From Ichthyophis bannanicus (taxonomy: Eukaryota; Chordata; Amphibia; Gymnophiona; Ichthyophiidae), in the NCBI GenBank assembly GCA_033557465.1, contig CM066032.1, forward strand, positions 61,478,955 through 61,542,954: a stretch of DNA of 64,000 bases. The letters run 5' to 3'. Numbering within the stretch: the first letter of the stretch is position 1; every line of letters begins with the position of its first letter. Shown here one piece after another: positions 31,101-41,159 of the stretch. Under the pieces are notes generated by a model, which had not been told where the DNA came from, did not search any database, and saw only the letters and a program-made list of their open reading frames with translations. The translations under genes were made by a program, and so were the position numbers.

Positions 31101-32215
31101 AGTTCTGTTGTCTGGAGTGCTGTGGAGAAGATCACTGATGGGCGTGGGGGGATGGTTTTTAAGGGCCTTGAATGTCATGACAATGGCCCTGAAATGGATT
31201 CTAGCCTGCAGCGGGAGCCAGTGTAGATTCTTTAGGACTGGCGTTATGTGGTCAGATCTTGAGGACCCTGACGGTACCCTTGCAGCTGAGTTCATAGCAA
31301 GGCGTAGCGGGTTAAGAGTCGATTGTGGGAGCCCAAGTAGGATAATATTGGCAAAGTCGAGGTGTGGGATGACTAAGACTTGGAATATTGAATGGTAGTC
31401 GGGGAAGTCAAGAAGTGGACGGAGATGGTGTAGTGACCGGATCTTGTAATAGATTGCTTTAGATGTGTTTAAGACATGTGCTGACATGTCGAGGCGCTGG
31501 TCAAGAGTGATGCCCAGGTATCGAGTTGTAGGTTTGGATTTCAGTTCAATGTTATTGACTAGAAGTGAGGAAGGTGGCGTGAACTTCTGATTTCGCGAGA
31601 TGAATAGTACATCTGTTTTACTATGGTTGATACGTAGATTTTGAGAAAGAAGCCAATCTGCTACCGCTTCAAAGCATCTTGTAATTGGAGAGAAATCCGG
31701 TTGATCTATTTTAAACTGTGAATACATTAGGATGTCGTCTGCATATCCGAGACAATGGATGTTGAAGGATCGGATTAAAGCACAGATGGGGGCTGCATGT
31801 AGATGTTGAACATTAATGCGGAGAGGGAAGATCCCTGAGGTACACCTTGCTTAAGAGAGAATGGTTCAGAGGTCTTGGAACCTGTTCTGACTTGTTGCCA
31901 TCTGTTACATAAATAGGATTCACACCAGGCTAGTGCTGAGCCTTGCAGACCTTTATCTTTGAGGCGGAATAGAAGTGTTTCATGATTCACTGAATCAAAA
32001 GCGGCTGCAACGTCTAAGAAGATGAGGATGAAGCCATGATTGGTATTGTCGATTCCTGTGATTAAGTTGATTAAACCATGTTTCTGTAATGGCCACAAAT
32101 GTCCAAGTCCATTTCCACCATTAGGGCTTCCAGGTCCAGAACTTTGTTGGCTAAGCTTCGAGCATTTGTGCTCATTGCTTTCCAGCATTTAACTGGCCTG
32201 CATGTATTTTGCATT
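28200..32215 (-). pseudogene. CR1 ORF2 (endonuclease and reverse transcriptase), few breaks
   Basis: On the minus strand the endonuclease starts with STNARSLANKVLDLEALMVE at ~32205-32140. It is cut by the L2 insert, resumes with a SHEWDIAI block at ~30535 and continues to 30059 (ASKGDFNLPDVAW, LDLVLTNGESMSNVWVG, SSNHH for SDH). The linker is at 30040-29708 (KPIWFSKDVAAQIK). RT at 29693-28404: VNKAMGPDGIHPRILKEL, GHGMNCIYLDFSKAFDTVPH, VSQGSFLGPALFNV and the catalytic LFADDTKIC. A single TAG replaces Trp in the WIRN.LTDRQ motif (28895; the CR1 at 62.9 kb has Trp). The C-terminus runs on to ~28200 (EKRLEDLNMYTLEERRDRGD). One of the better-preserved ORF2 copies here. Confidence 0.85.
30549..32076 (-). 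mobile_element. L2 LINE, 5'-truncated, nested in the CR1 endonuclease
   Basis: The plus strand begins with (AATT)n/(TTTA)n and ATACCGCGCTATTATAATCAG, the L2 tail. Minus-strand RT: GFILIFLDVAAAFDSVNH and KQGVPQGSSLSALMFNIYMQ (32188-31790). After a frame break at ~31750 comes a 319-codon open frame 31727-30768 with RINHSKTDVLFIS, TTRYLGITLDQRLDM, LVIPHLDFANI and FAPMAWNALPAEIQA. The YADD motif falls at the break near 31745 and is damaged. Same family as 59512-62568. Confidence 0.88.
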
Positions 32216-32492
32216 GATTTTGTTCTGCCCACTTCTTCCCACTTGTTGTTGATGTGTGGTTTAAAAGTGTGGCTGTTTCTGATGTTATTCTGCTTTTGCC
32301 GGGAGTGACGTCCTGAACTTGTCCTTCCCCATCCGTCACCCCCTTTTTCTAGTTTAAATGCATATCCATATACTTTTCACTTAGGATTCTTTTCCCTGCG
32401 ACAGAGAGATATAGTCCATCAGCACAGTATAGTCTCTTGTTGGTCCTTCTGTTTCCCCAGTCGCCAATAAATCTAAATCCTTCTTGTTCGCA

Positions 32493-33420
32493 TCAGGTCT
32501 GGAGCCATGTATTAAAGCTGTTTATGCGATGCAACCTTTCTGCCTCCTTACCATGAACAGGTAGAACTTCTGAGAATGCTACAGTGTTAACAATGGGCTT
32601 GAGTTTCTCTCCCAGAGTCTGGAAGTCCCTTTGAACTGCAGAGGCACTGTTTCTAGCCAGATCATTTGTACCCAGGTGGATGACAACATCAATTTTGGAG
32701 TGCTCACTTTCTGCACTAAGTACATCAACAATTTGGTTTGCATTCCTGCTGGCTGAAGAGCCTGGGAGGCATTTGACTATCTTCTCTCCTTTGAGCTGTG
32801 TTCTCAAGTTGGTGCCTCTGATGATGGAATCTCCAAGTAGTAGTAGTTTTCTGTTTGGTGAGTTTTTCTTCATATTTGGTGCTTTAGCAGGAGATTGGGC
32901 ATTGACTGACTCATTTAAGGGCCCTTCAGTTTCCATGGATTGGTGATCCTCATTAACCAAAGCAGAGAAGGCATTATGCAGGGATATCTCTCAATGTATA
33001 GGATGTCTCTGCGCTACAGGTCGCAATCTATCCGAGCCCACTGTGAGCCATCGTTCCTGGGATGTTTGATTCTTTGTGGGAGCGGTATTTTCATTTTTCA
33101 GGCTGGTATAAAGGCTTCTAAGTTGTTCTTTACACATTCCTGTTTTGTCTCTGTTTTGAGGGTCTAATATTAAGTATTGAATTTGGATTGGTGATTCCGC
33201 AGACCCTGGTGACTTGTGTCCAATCTTCGTCATTCTGTAGGCATCCATCTTCTCTTCTGCTGGAGGGCTTGGTTGTTGCAAGAAGCATCTCATCAATGCA
33301 CTTCTCACTGTCTTGAATGCTCCTCAGCCTCGCCAACTCCTCTCCGAGTTCCTCCACTTGTTTCCTGAGAGCTTCAGCATGCAGGCCCACTGCACATGGA
33401 ACCGGTCCTTCAACCGGCAT
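32493..33420 (-). pseudogene. CR1 ORF1 with SGNH esterase domain
   Basis: N-terminal helix at 33400-33290 (VEELGEELARLRSIQDSEKC). The esterase is at 32960-32493 with LLLLGDSIIRGTNLR (block I, catalytic Ser in GDS), CLPGSSASRNANQIVD, VVIHLGTNDLARN (block III, GTND) and AFSEVLPVHGKEAERLHRIN. All readable SGNH motifs are intact up to the stop at LQT, which lies before the last catalytic block. A frame break separates the two halves near 33130-32970. Confidence 0.8.
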
Positions 33421-34019
33421 TGGGACCTCTGTCTATTCTGTATGAACAAAGAGTTTGTACAAGGAGGCTTAGACGGGTCTCAAACAGGTGCAGATGAAGA
33501 GCACTTCGTGGATAATTTAAGTGGTCACGGCTCCCTGTAGTCCTGTCAGGATTCGGCTTGCTGCTGGACATTTGCAGACTTGCTCTTTACTGTCATCAGT
33601 ATTGGGGTGCTCATTTGATTTTAGATTACCATGTATGCGGCTCTACCCTTGAGGGTAGCTGGAGGAAAGTACAATGGCTAGATGATGATAAAAAGGACTT
33701 TAATGTGTTGAAATATTGGTCAAATGCTGTTGGGGCAGTAGTTACGTCTTGGACCGTTAAAGATAAACGTGAAACCTCTGTCTGTTTATATACTTGTGGA
33801 TAGGGGGGCAAAGCAAAAAGGGAAAAGAAAAGGAAGAGGGAAAAAAAAGACCAACTAAGGGGTCGGGGGCGTGCCATGTATTGATGTATTTGCTGTCTCA
33901 CCCAATGGTATGTTCTCATGGTTATGGGGGCGGTGTTTGGTTCTCTGAGGGTTGGAGAAATATGGATAATGGTTTTCTGAAGTCCCAAACTGTCTTGGCT
34001 AATTCGTCATTAGGAATCC

Positions 34020-34690
34020 ATGGCTAAAGTACCGGTAGTAAAAATATTATCTCTGAACGTTAAGGGGATTAAGAGTCCAATAAAAAGAAAAAAGATTATA
34101 ACTTATTGTATTCGGCAACAAGCTGATTTGATCTTACTTCAGGAAACCCATTTATCTCTGGCTGAGACAAAAAAGTTGGAGGAAAGGCATTTTTCTTTAA
34201 TTGGCCATTCTCCCGCTGTCCAAAGGAAAAACGGAATGGCCATATTAGCACGTAAATCTTTAGGATTGAAGGTGGAAAGCACACGTAATGATGCAGAGGG
34301 AAGGTGGGCAAAAACTTCTATTGTACTTGGCGAGACCAAATTAATAATCCTTAATGTTTACGGTCCTAATAATGATGACCCCAAATTATCATGGACCTAG
34401 CTGGAATTATACAGGAGGATATTTTAACTCCAGTTATCATAGGAGGTGATTATAATATGGTCTTGGACCCATTGCTAGATCGGAACCCTGGTAGAGTGGA
34501 GAAAGATTCCACAGCAAGGGTGGCACTCAGGACCCTGATGGAAACAAGCGGGCTGGTAGACATATGGAGACTAATGCACCCCATAGACAAAGAGTACACT
34601 ATTTTTTTCCCCACCGCATAACTCCCTCTCTCGAATAGACTGTTTTCTAATTTCTAGATCATTAGTTTCAGAAGCCTGCGATACAGATAC
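34020..34690 (+). pseudogene. L1 ORF2 endonuclease domain, frameshifted
   Basis: ATG at 34020: MAKVPVVKILSLNVKGI, then ADLILLQETHLS (catalytic Glu), KNGMAILARKSLG, ILNVYGPNN, and after a frameshift near 34395 PVIIGGDYNMVLDP (the GDFN block). A further block around 34660-34720 covers the LSMHISDHAAI (SDH) motif in another frame. Nicks target DNA for target-primed reverse transcription. Two frameshifts make it inactive. Confidence 0.85.
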
Positions 34691-34697
34691 CCTGAGC

Positions 34698-37600
34698 ATG
34701 CATATCTCGGATCATGCGGCTATTACTTTAAAAATTTCGCTACCAGGTAATGTCAGACCCGACCCGGCATGGTCCTTTAGTAGATCTTGGCTGGCGGACG
34801 CATCATTCCAAGAGGAAATGAGGTCAGCCATAAAGAATTACTTTTGCACAAATAAATTGGGTGACACGGCAAATTGGGCATGGTGGGAGGCCTTTAAAGC
34901 CTCCATACGGGCTTCAATTACCAGCTTCATTATTAAGGAGAATAGAAGGAGAAAGGCCCAGTTAAACAACCTAGATGAGCAAATTAGAGCTGGGGAGCAA
35001 CTATGGAATAAACGCTCGGATGTCGGTATCTTACTGCGGCTCCAGAGATTAAGATACCAATACAACGAAATCCTAAGTACGGAAGTAGAGCAAGTAATGC
35101 TCAAGCAATCATCTCGGTATCATGTTGAACAAAATAAATCGGGCAAAATCTTTGCTAACGCTTTAAGAGGGAAACAAGAGAGATCAAGTATCACTTTCAT
35201 TCTTGATGATAATGAGTGTAGACTGACTAGTGATGAGTAAATACTAGAGGCTTTCTCTGATTATTATGACAAACTGTATTCCTCAGAATTAACACCCGAT
35301 CTTGATGCCTCTAATGGTTTTTTAAGCAGTTTAAACCAGCCCAAACTGGGGGAACAACAATAAAAAGAATTGGATAAACCCCTATCAAGCGGAGAAATAC
35401 AGATGGCAATCAGCTCTATGGCCCCGGGAAAAGCAGTAGGTCCGGACGGAATACCTGCAGAATTTTATAAAGTTTTCAGTGATGAAATGATCCCATACTT
35501 ACTGATTTACTTTGAGGAACTTGTTGGCTTGCAGGGACATACAGGATATTTTTCAGAAGCCACAATTGTTGTTTTAGAAAAACCAGGAAAGGATTCTACC
35601 CAAGTCATAAATTACAGACCAATTTCCCTATTAAATTCAGATTATAAAATGTATGCGAGTGTACTGGCAAACAGGCTCTCTAAAGTTATAAAGGACTTGA
35701 TACATACCGACCAATGTGGCTTTATCCCAGGAAGATCGACCTCAGATAATGCAAGATTGCTGTGTAATTTGTTAGAGAGAGCTAATTTAGTAGATTTTCC
35801 CTACGTAGGCATCTCTTTAGATGCAGAAAAGGCATTCGACAGGCTTGAATGGCCTTTTTTGTTCCAAACTTTAGAATGGTATGGGTTGAGCCCGGGTTTT
35901 ATAAATAGGATTCGTGTATTATATTCAAGAACAAGAGCCCGTATTTTTGCTAATGGTAACTTATCTCGCTCTTTCTCGTTGCATAGAGGCACCCATCAGG
36001 GCTGCCCTCTCTTCTCCTTTGCTCTTCAATTTGGCGCTGGAACCTTTGGTCATCGCCATTAGGCAGAGGAAGGATATAACCGGGTTTGCAATAGGCGATT
36101 TACAGGTGAAACTTTCTGCATATGCAGATGATCTCCTTCTGTTCTCCCAACCTTCCGCTGTCCCTGCGATTTTAGACCTGATCGGTCTATACTCAGGGCT
36201 GTCAGGATACTAAATAAATTGGACTAAGTCGGTAGCCTTCCCACTAAATTACTTAACGCCTTCAGAGTCAATGGCGGCATACCCATTCCGATGGGAGGCA
36301 GGTAGCGTCAAATATTTGGGGGTCAGATACGAAGCCTTGATAGACCAAACTATTCAAAACAACATAGAAGACTTATTAAATACGATATGTAAATTGACGT
36401 CAACATGGTCTCCACTACACCTCACATGGTGGGGAAGATTAGAAACTATTAAAATGACCCTAATGTCAAAAATTAACCATGTGTTAGGAATGTTGCCTTT
36501 CACTCTTCCATTAGGGATGTATGCAGCTTTGGAAAGAAGTTTAAGTAAATTTCTATGGGATGGTTTACAGTCGAGGATCGCTATGGGAAAATTAAAGGCC
36601 TCTAAAGAGAAAGGGGGAGTTCAATTCCCGGACTTCCGATGGTACCATCATGCCTTTTTGTTAAAACAGGGGGCGATGTGGTCGGACTTTGATAAGCTCA
36701 CACAGAGACCAACCTGGCTCGAAGAGGAGAACCGTATTGTTACCCCTTGTCCCCTGTCTCTTCTCCTAGGCATGAAGCATCCAGAGTGGACTTACGTAGG
36801 GAGAGTCATTTCGGCTATGCAAGAGGCTTATCTGTCTCTGGAGCAGAACACTGGAAAGAATAGCCCACCTTCTAGGAATCTACTACTTTGGTGGAACCCG
36901 ATGTTTAAAATCAAAGGGAAATAGTTTGCGTGGGGAAAATGGCAAGACTGTGGCATTTGGACCCTAGGTCAACTAATTGGGGCTAATGGCTGGAAGGATT
37001 TCTCCACTATACAAGCGGATTTCGCTCTCCCTGGGGCTAGTTATTTCCAGTGGCTCCAACTTAGACATTGTGTGGGAGCAACTAAAATTGATATACAAGG
37101 CTTGGTAGATGAGGGAGCCTTGCTCAAAAATATGAAGGAAATCGCAGAGAAACCTGGTGTTGCGTCTATAATCTATGCTTATTTTAGAGACCATGCTCCA
37201 CACAAACTGAGGGGATTGTCAAAAGTTTGGGAATCCAAACTGAATCGCTCCCTAACTCCTAATAACTGGAAAGTCCTATGGGGCCTGATAACAAGGGTAT
37301 CCAGATCAGCTACAATCACCCAATCAATGTTTTTTCTTCATGCATTGTGCATATATCACACCTGTAAAATTGGCCAAATGGGATAAATCAACAGGGGGCA
37401 AGTGCTGGTCCTGTCAGGTTGAGACAGGTACATTTATGCATATGTTCTTTGAATGTCCCAATGTTCAGAGATTCTGGAGGTTTGTTTGGGCCAGAATCCA
37501 GAGAATACTAAGTCTTTCAAGTACCATATCATGGAACATTGTTTGTCTAAGGTCCTTGGAGAAAGACAATGGTATGTCTAAGGACAAATCTTTCTTATTG

Positions 37601-37714
37601 AACTTTATGTTAGCAATTGCTTTAAAGGTTATCCTTACGAATTGGAAAAATGCTCAAAAATTGAATGGGGAGTTATGGTGGAATCTAGTTTGCCAATGTG
37701 CCAAATATGAGAAA
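34698..37714 (+). pseudogene. L1 ORF2 reverse transcriptase and C-terminal region, frameshifted
   Basis: Z-like linker 34698-35240 (ITLKISLPGNVRPDPAWSF). RT 35370-36060: SSMAPGKAVGPDGIPAEFYK, VINYRPISLLNSDYKM, GFIPGRSTSDN, VGISLDAEKAFDRLEW. After a frameshift near 36010, LSAYADDLLLFSQ (catalytic YADD) at ~36115-36155. Post-RT 36271-36924 (SVKYLGVRYE, KFLWDGLQSR). C-terminal Cys-rich motif GKCWSCQVETGTFMHMFFEC at ~37396-37455. Stops at ~36213, 36924 and 37386 break the frame. The frame is open when it meets the DIRS left end at 37714 and resumes after its right end. Confidence 0.88.
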
Positions 37715-37905
37715 GCGTAGTTACTCACCTATAACAGGTGTTCTCCAGGGACAGCAGGAATCAGTCCTTAAATATGGGTGACGTCAGCGCCGACGGAGCC
37801 CTCATGCGGAGCAATTCCCCAGCTTTCAAAGAAAGCCTTTGGGATTGCATCACGCATGTGCGGTCCCCTTTCCGCCCAAGGGTGCCATCTTGCTCAGTCT
37901 AATGA
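37715..37905. repeat. DIRS element 2 left inverted terminal repeat
   Basis: Outer end GCGTAGTTACTCACCTATAA. From GACAGCAGGAATCAGTC inward to CAAGGGTGCCATCTTGCTCA it is the inverse of ~45228-45380. Confidence 0.9.
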
Positions 37906-37949
37906 CATAGCTAAACAACGGCAAAAAGAAGAAAAGCAATAGTAGGACT

Positions 37950-38853
37950 TGTGATAAGGAAGCTTATCATAGTTCAGGAAGAAATAATACAAGAGGTGAA
38001 TTGGCTCTGAATAAGCAACCTGTGCTGGCTGGTAAAAGTACTAAAACAGAGTGTTTACCTAAAAGACTACCAGACCCAGAATGCACTGGTTTACAGAAAG
38101 CCTTTAGGAGAGCTGAAGTAGGGAAACGTGTGCCTAATCAGAGAAGCAATGCTGTAATCCCTAATCACACATCTCCTAGGGCAGGGCTTAATTCAGAACA
38201 CCTGCAGTGTGCTAGGGTGGAGTGGCCATCTAGGCACTTTAAAGCTAGAAGAAATTCATCATACAGACAGCAAAGACAGCAAAGACAGCAAGGACAGCAA
38301 CGGGAGCTGGAGAAGGAGAGACTGATCGTGAACAGAAGGAAGAACAGCAAGACGTCCAGAAGGTCTAAGAAAGGAGCCCAAGGCAGTACATATACTGGGA
38401 GAGATTCCTGGGGCAAGCATTCTTCATTGGACTGGAAGAAGCCAGAGGCTTGGAGATATACAGCCAGGAACGCTCGGACAGCACCTGTAAGGGAGACGGC
38501 TGCATCTACAGAAAGAAGGAGCTCTAATACCTATTTAAGGAGGTATGGGAAAAGAGACCTGAAGTCCAGAGATTCTGACTGGAGAGCTGGGCATAGAAAC
38601 TTTGCTACCTACTGGCCAAAATACCCAGAGGAAACCTAATGACAACGTGATCTCAGGTATGAACTCTGATCTGTTCCCTAGCTTTGCACAAGGAAGACAG
38701 CAGGGAAACAGTTTCTATCCTGGTAGAGATCAGTTAGAGAAATCCTCTGAGCCAGTGTATGAAAGTGATCCTATGATATTTCAAGAGCAAGGGGAAATAT
38801 CAGATGAGGAAGCTGAATGCATGGATGGTTCTCTTTCTAAGCTGCTGTTCTAA
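37950..38853 (+). pseudogene. ORF in the LTR-like element, copy 2, one frameshift
   Basis: Open from the first codon of the element to a stop at 38639, then continuing in another frame (38602-38853). Phrases match copy 1 in order: LNKQPVLAGKSTKTE, AEVGKRVPNQ, GSTYTGRDSWGKHSSLDWKK, PVRETAAS, YGKRDLKSRD, RAGHRNFATYWPKY, and after the shift SGMNSDLFPSFAQGRQQGN and EISDEEAECMDGS. A (CAGCAAAGA)n-like Gln/Arg repeat at 38268-38305 (YRQQRQQRQQGQQRE) is specific to this copy. No ATG near the 5' end and no recognised domain. Confidence 0.5.
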
Positions 38854-39482
38854 AGTAATCCTCAGATAAGGATCAAACACCAAAAGGAACTGTACTGATT
38901 TTTAACTTCCCAGAAAAGTTTATTTGAGAGAAAGCTGTGGGGAAAGTTGGAGCCACGTGGAGAGTGGACCAGCAATGGTTTGCAGCTAGTTAAGCACCTG
39001 TGATTAGAGCAAGGCACAAGTGCACGTGAGGCTTTAAAAAAAAAAGCTTCTTCTCTGTGTGGAAGGAAGAAAGCTGTTTTTTTTTTTGATAAAGAGAATT
39101 TTCCTTTTGGGTTTATTTTTCATTCCAGCTCTGCTAAGAAAGTTTATTAGCAGGGGCTAGAAGAAAGACCTTTTCTGTTCCATCAAGGTCTTTACTAAGT
39201 TGTTGCATAAATAATTCAGTTGCCTTATTTGTTTTGTTTCCTGAATAAAACTTCTGGAGAAATTAACCTGTTGATGTTACCAAGCATATCTGTGCAAGGG
39301 AATAACACCCCATAAATAAAATCTGCTTTCTCCTTTACACTCGAGCAACTACAATTCTTTATTCTTGTTAAACGGCTAGTTTTGTGTGAATGAACTACAA
39401 GACCCACAATCCTTTGCAAGTCAAGTAAATTCATGTCCTTGCCAAGATTGTGGAACTTTCACAACAAGCACCCCCGTTTACA
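37950..39482 (+). mobile_element. 1.5-kb LTR-like element with TG...CA ends, copy 2
   Basis: Begins TGTGATAAGGAAGCTTATCA and ends CCCCCGTTTACA. It is 1533 bp, flanked by GACT at 37946-37949 and 39483-39486. It sits between the left ITR and the internal complementary region of DIRS element 2, opposite in orientation to that element. AATAAA occurs at ~39244 and ~39316. An A-rich TTTAAAAAAAAAAAGC box lies at ~39033. Placed between ORF and poly(A) signals, these suit a U3-R-U5 layout, but a promoter is not proven. Homologous to 15103-16603 over its length. Confidence 0.65.
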
Positions 39483-39512
39483 GACTGCAACTCCAGGAGA
39501 GGAGGGAGGGTT

Positions 39513-39610
39513 GTGAGGACTGATTCCTGCTGTCCCTGGAGAACACATGTTACAGGTGAGTAACTACATGTTCTCCAGGAACAAGCAGGAAGTCAGTCCT
39601 CACATATGGG
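39513..39610. repeat. DIRS element 2 internal complementary region
   Basis: GAGGACTGATTCCTGCTGTC ... GGTGAGTAACTACATGTTCT ... GTCAGTCCTCACATATGGG. The first half is inverse to the left end and the second half inverse to the right end of element 2. Confidence 0.88.
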
Positions 39611-39779
39611 ACTCCCTAGCTATAGGCTACCGAGAACCCATAGCTGAAAAAATGGCTCCCTCTAAAAGAGCCACAGCAGCTGTGATAGGAATCCAGCAGA
39701 GACACAACACCCCCGGTAGCCTGACACCAGAGGGCCGGAGGGTAGGAGTTGCCTAAACCTCAAATAAGTTCCTGAGTAC

Positions 39780-40765
39780 CGCCTGGCCAAAAGCACTGTC
39801 TCGGCGGGACTCTCCATCCATGCAGTAATGAGCTGCAAAAGTCTGGCTTGAAGACCAGGTGGCGGCCCAGCAGATGTCTGCCAGTGGAACAGAGCGGAAG
39901 TGAGCCACTGATGCAGCCTTAGCCCTAAAAAGGTGGGCCGTGACTCAACCTTGCAACGGAAGGTCGGCTGCCCTGTACGCCCAGGCTATGCAGTCTGCTA
40001 CCCAGGTGGACAACGTATGCTTGGAGACAGGAAGCCCCAGCTTACTGGGGTTAAAAGAGAAGAAGAGCTGAGGAGCCCTTCGATGTCCCCTCGTACGCTC
40101 CAGGTAGAAGGCTAACGCCCTCTTACAGTCAAGGGTATGCAGGACCGCCTCTGCCCGGCTGGAATGTGATCTGGGAAAGAATGTCAGAAGAACCACATCC
40201 TGGCTGAGGTGGAATGGAGAGACTACCTTTGGGAGGAACTTAGGGTGGGTGCATAGGACCACCCTATTCCTGTAAAACCGTTCATACGGTTTTTCTGAAA
40301 CCAAAGCTTGCAGCTCACTCACTCGCCTCGCAGACGTGAGTGCCACCAGGAAGAGTACCTTCCAGGAGAGGAAGCGTAGATGGCAAGTAGACATCGGCTC
40401 AAAAGATGGGGGAGTAAGCCGTTGCAAGACGACATTCAAATCCTACTCTGTCGCCGGAGGGCGAACCGGGGGTTTTAGTAGAAGTAGACCTCTGAGGAAC
40501 CTTGACACCAAGGGATGAAGCGACAGAGGATGCCCTTCCACTGGTGAGTGATGTGCTGACAACGCACTCAGGTGGACCCTTACAGAGTTAAACTTGAGGC
40601 CTAAGTCAGAAAGGTGAAGCAGGTACTGCAACACCACCGGCACAAAGCAAGAGAAAGGGTCTTCATTGTGCTGGCTACACCACACCTCAAATCTACGCCA
40701 CTTGAATGCATAGGTTTTTCTCGTGGACTGCCTCCTGGAGGCCAGCAACACTTCTTCTACATTCT
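39780..40765 (-). pseudogene. DIRS tyrosine recombinase (element 2), two stops
   Basis: Minus strand: 40751-40443 has LLASRRQSTRKTYAFKWRRF and LKFNSVRVHLSALSA. A TAG (Trp in the other copies) follows at ~40442. 40439-39945 has LTSARRVSELQAL (first catalytic Arg), VVSPFHLSQDV and LPVSKHTLSTWVADCI. A TGA then precedes TAHLFRAKAAS (catalytic His and Arg). The block with the presumed nucleophile (FAAHYCMD) lies at ~39830. All active-site residues are readable but two stops break the gene. The N-terminus is cut by the SINE. Confidence 0.85.
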
Positions 40766-41155
40766 TAGGTATTTATTTATTTATGTATTTTTTATACCAT
40801 GCTCTTTAGAATCAGTGCGGTTTTACATGTATACTAACAGGTACTTTTTATTCCCTTGTCCCCGAAGGGCTCACAATCTACGTGTACCTGAGGCAAAGGA
40901 GGGTTAAGTGGCTTGCCCAAGGCCACAAGGAATGGCCATGGGACTAGAGACCCCAGTCCCTCCGGCCTGAGGTTGCTTGTCCCTATGCGGGAATTGAACC
41001 CTCGGCCCTCCGGCCTGAGGTTGCTTGTCCCCATGTGGGAATTGAACCCCTGGCCCTCCAGCCTGAGGTTGCTTGTCCCCATGTGGGAAATGAACCCCTG
41101 GCCCTCCGGCCTGAGGTAACCTGTCCCAACCACTGAACCACTGAGGAGAGGGGCC
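40766..41155 (-). repeat. tRNA-derived SINE inserted in DIRS element 2
   Basis: The plus strand begins with TATTTATTTATTTATGTATT and ATACCATGCTCTTTAGAATC. On the minus strand this is the same tail as the L2 at 62505-62565 (GTAAAACCGCACTGATTCTA). The body CTTGCCCAAGGCCACAAGGA is the SINE family body. The tRNA-related part is expanded by a 48-bp tandem repeat. Confidence 0.75.
40958..41125. repeat. 48-bp tandem repeat in the SINE
   Basis: Unit CCCTCCGGCCTGAGGTTGCT ... GGGAATTGAACC starts at 40958, 41006, 41054 and 41102, exactly 48 bp apart, with few differences. Each unit contains the B-box-like GAATTGAACC (in inverse orientation), so the pol III B box is multiplied. Because 48 is divisible by three, the overlapping minus frame shows a 16-residue repeat (GTSNLRPEGQGFNSHM). 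Confidence 0.88.
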
Positions 41156-41159
41156 AGTA

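Larger units (their letters stand above)
27012..33545 (-). mobile_element. Nearly full-length CR1 LINE with two nested L2 insertions
   Basis: Its 3' end is at ~27012 (plus-strand reading ACATAGTAAATGACGGCAGA). The 3' UTR has GGATCCACTGTGTCTGTCCC; ORF2 runs from ~32215 to 28200 and ORF1 from ~33420 to 32493. Without the two L2 inserts (27317-28045 and ~30549-32076) it is ~4.3 kb, near the expected length of a complete CR1. Neither ORF is fully open. Confidence 0.88.
33550..37714 (+). mobile_element. L1-type LINE, 5' and main part (3' end at 45392-45715)
   Basis: Carries an L1-clade ORF2: endonuclease from 34020, RT from 35370, and a Cys-rich C-terminus to 37714. 33550-34019 is leader sequence without a recognised ORF1 (a short frame 33558-33803 has no known domain). 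DIRS element 2 inserted 16 codons after the last Cys-rich block. The remainder of ORF2 and the 3' UTR with an A-rich tail are at 45392-45715. Confidence 0.88.

Noticed and set aside
40958..41125. CRISPR-like array
   Set aside because: Units are contiguous 48-bp tandem copies without unique spacers, in a vertebrate SINE.
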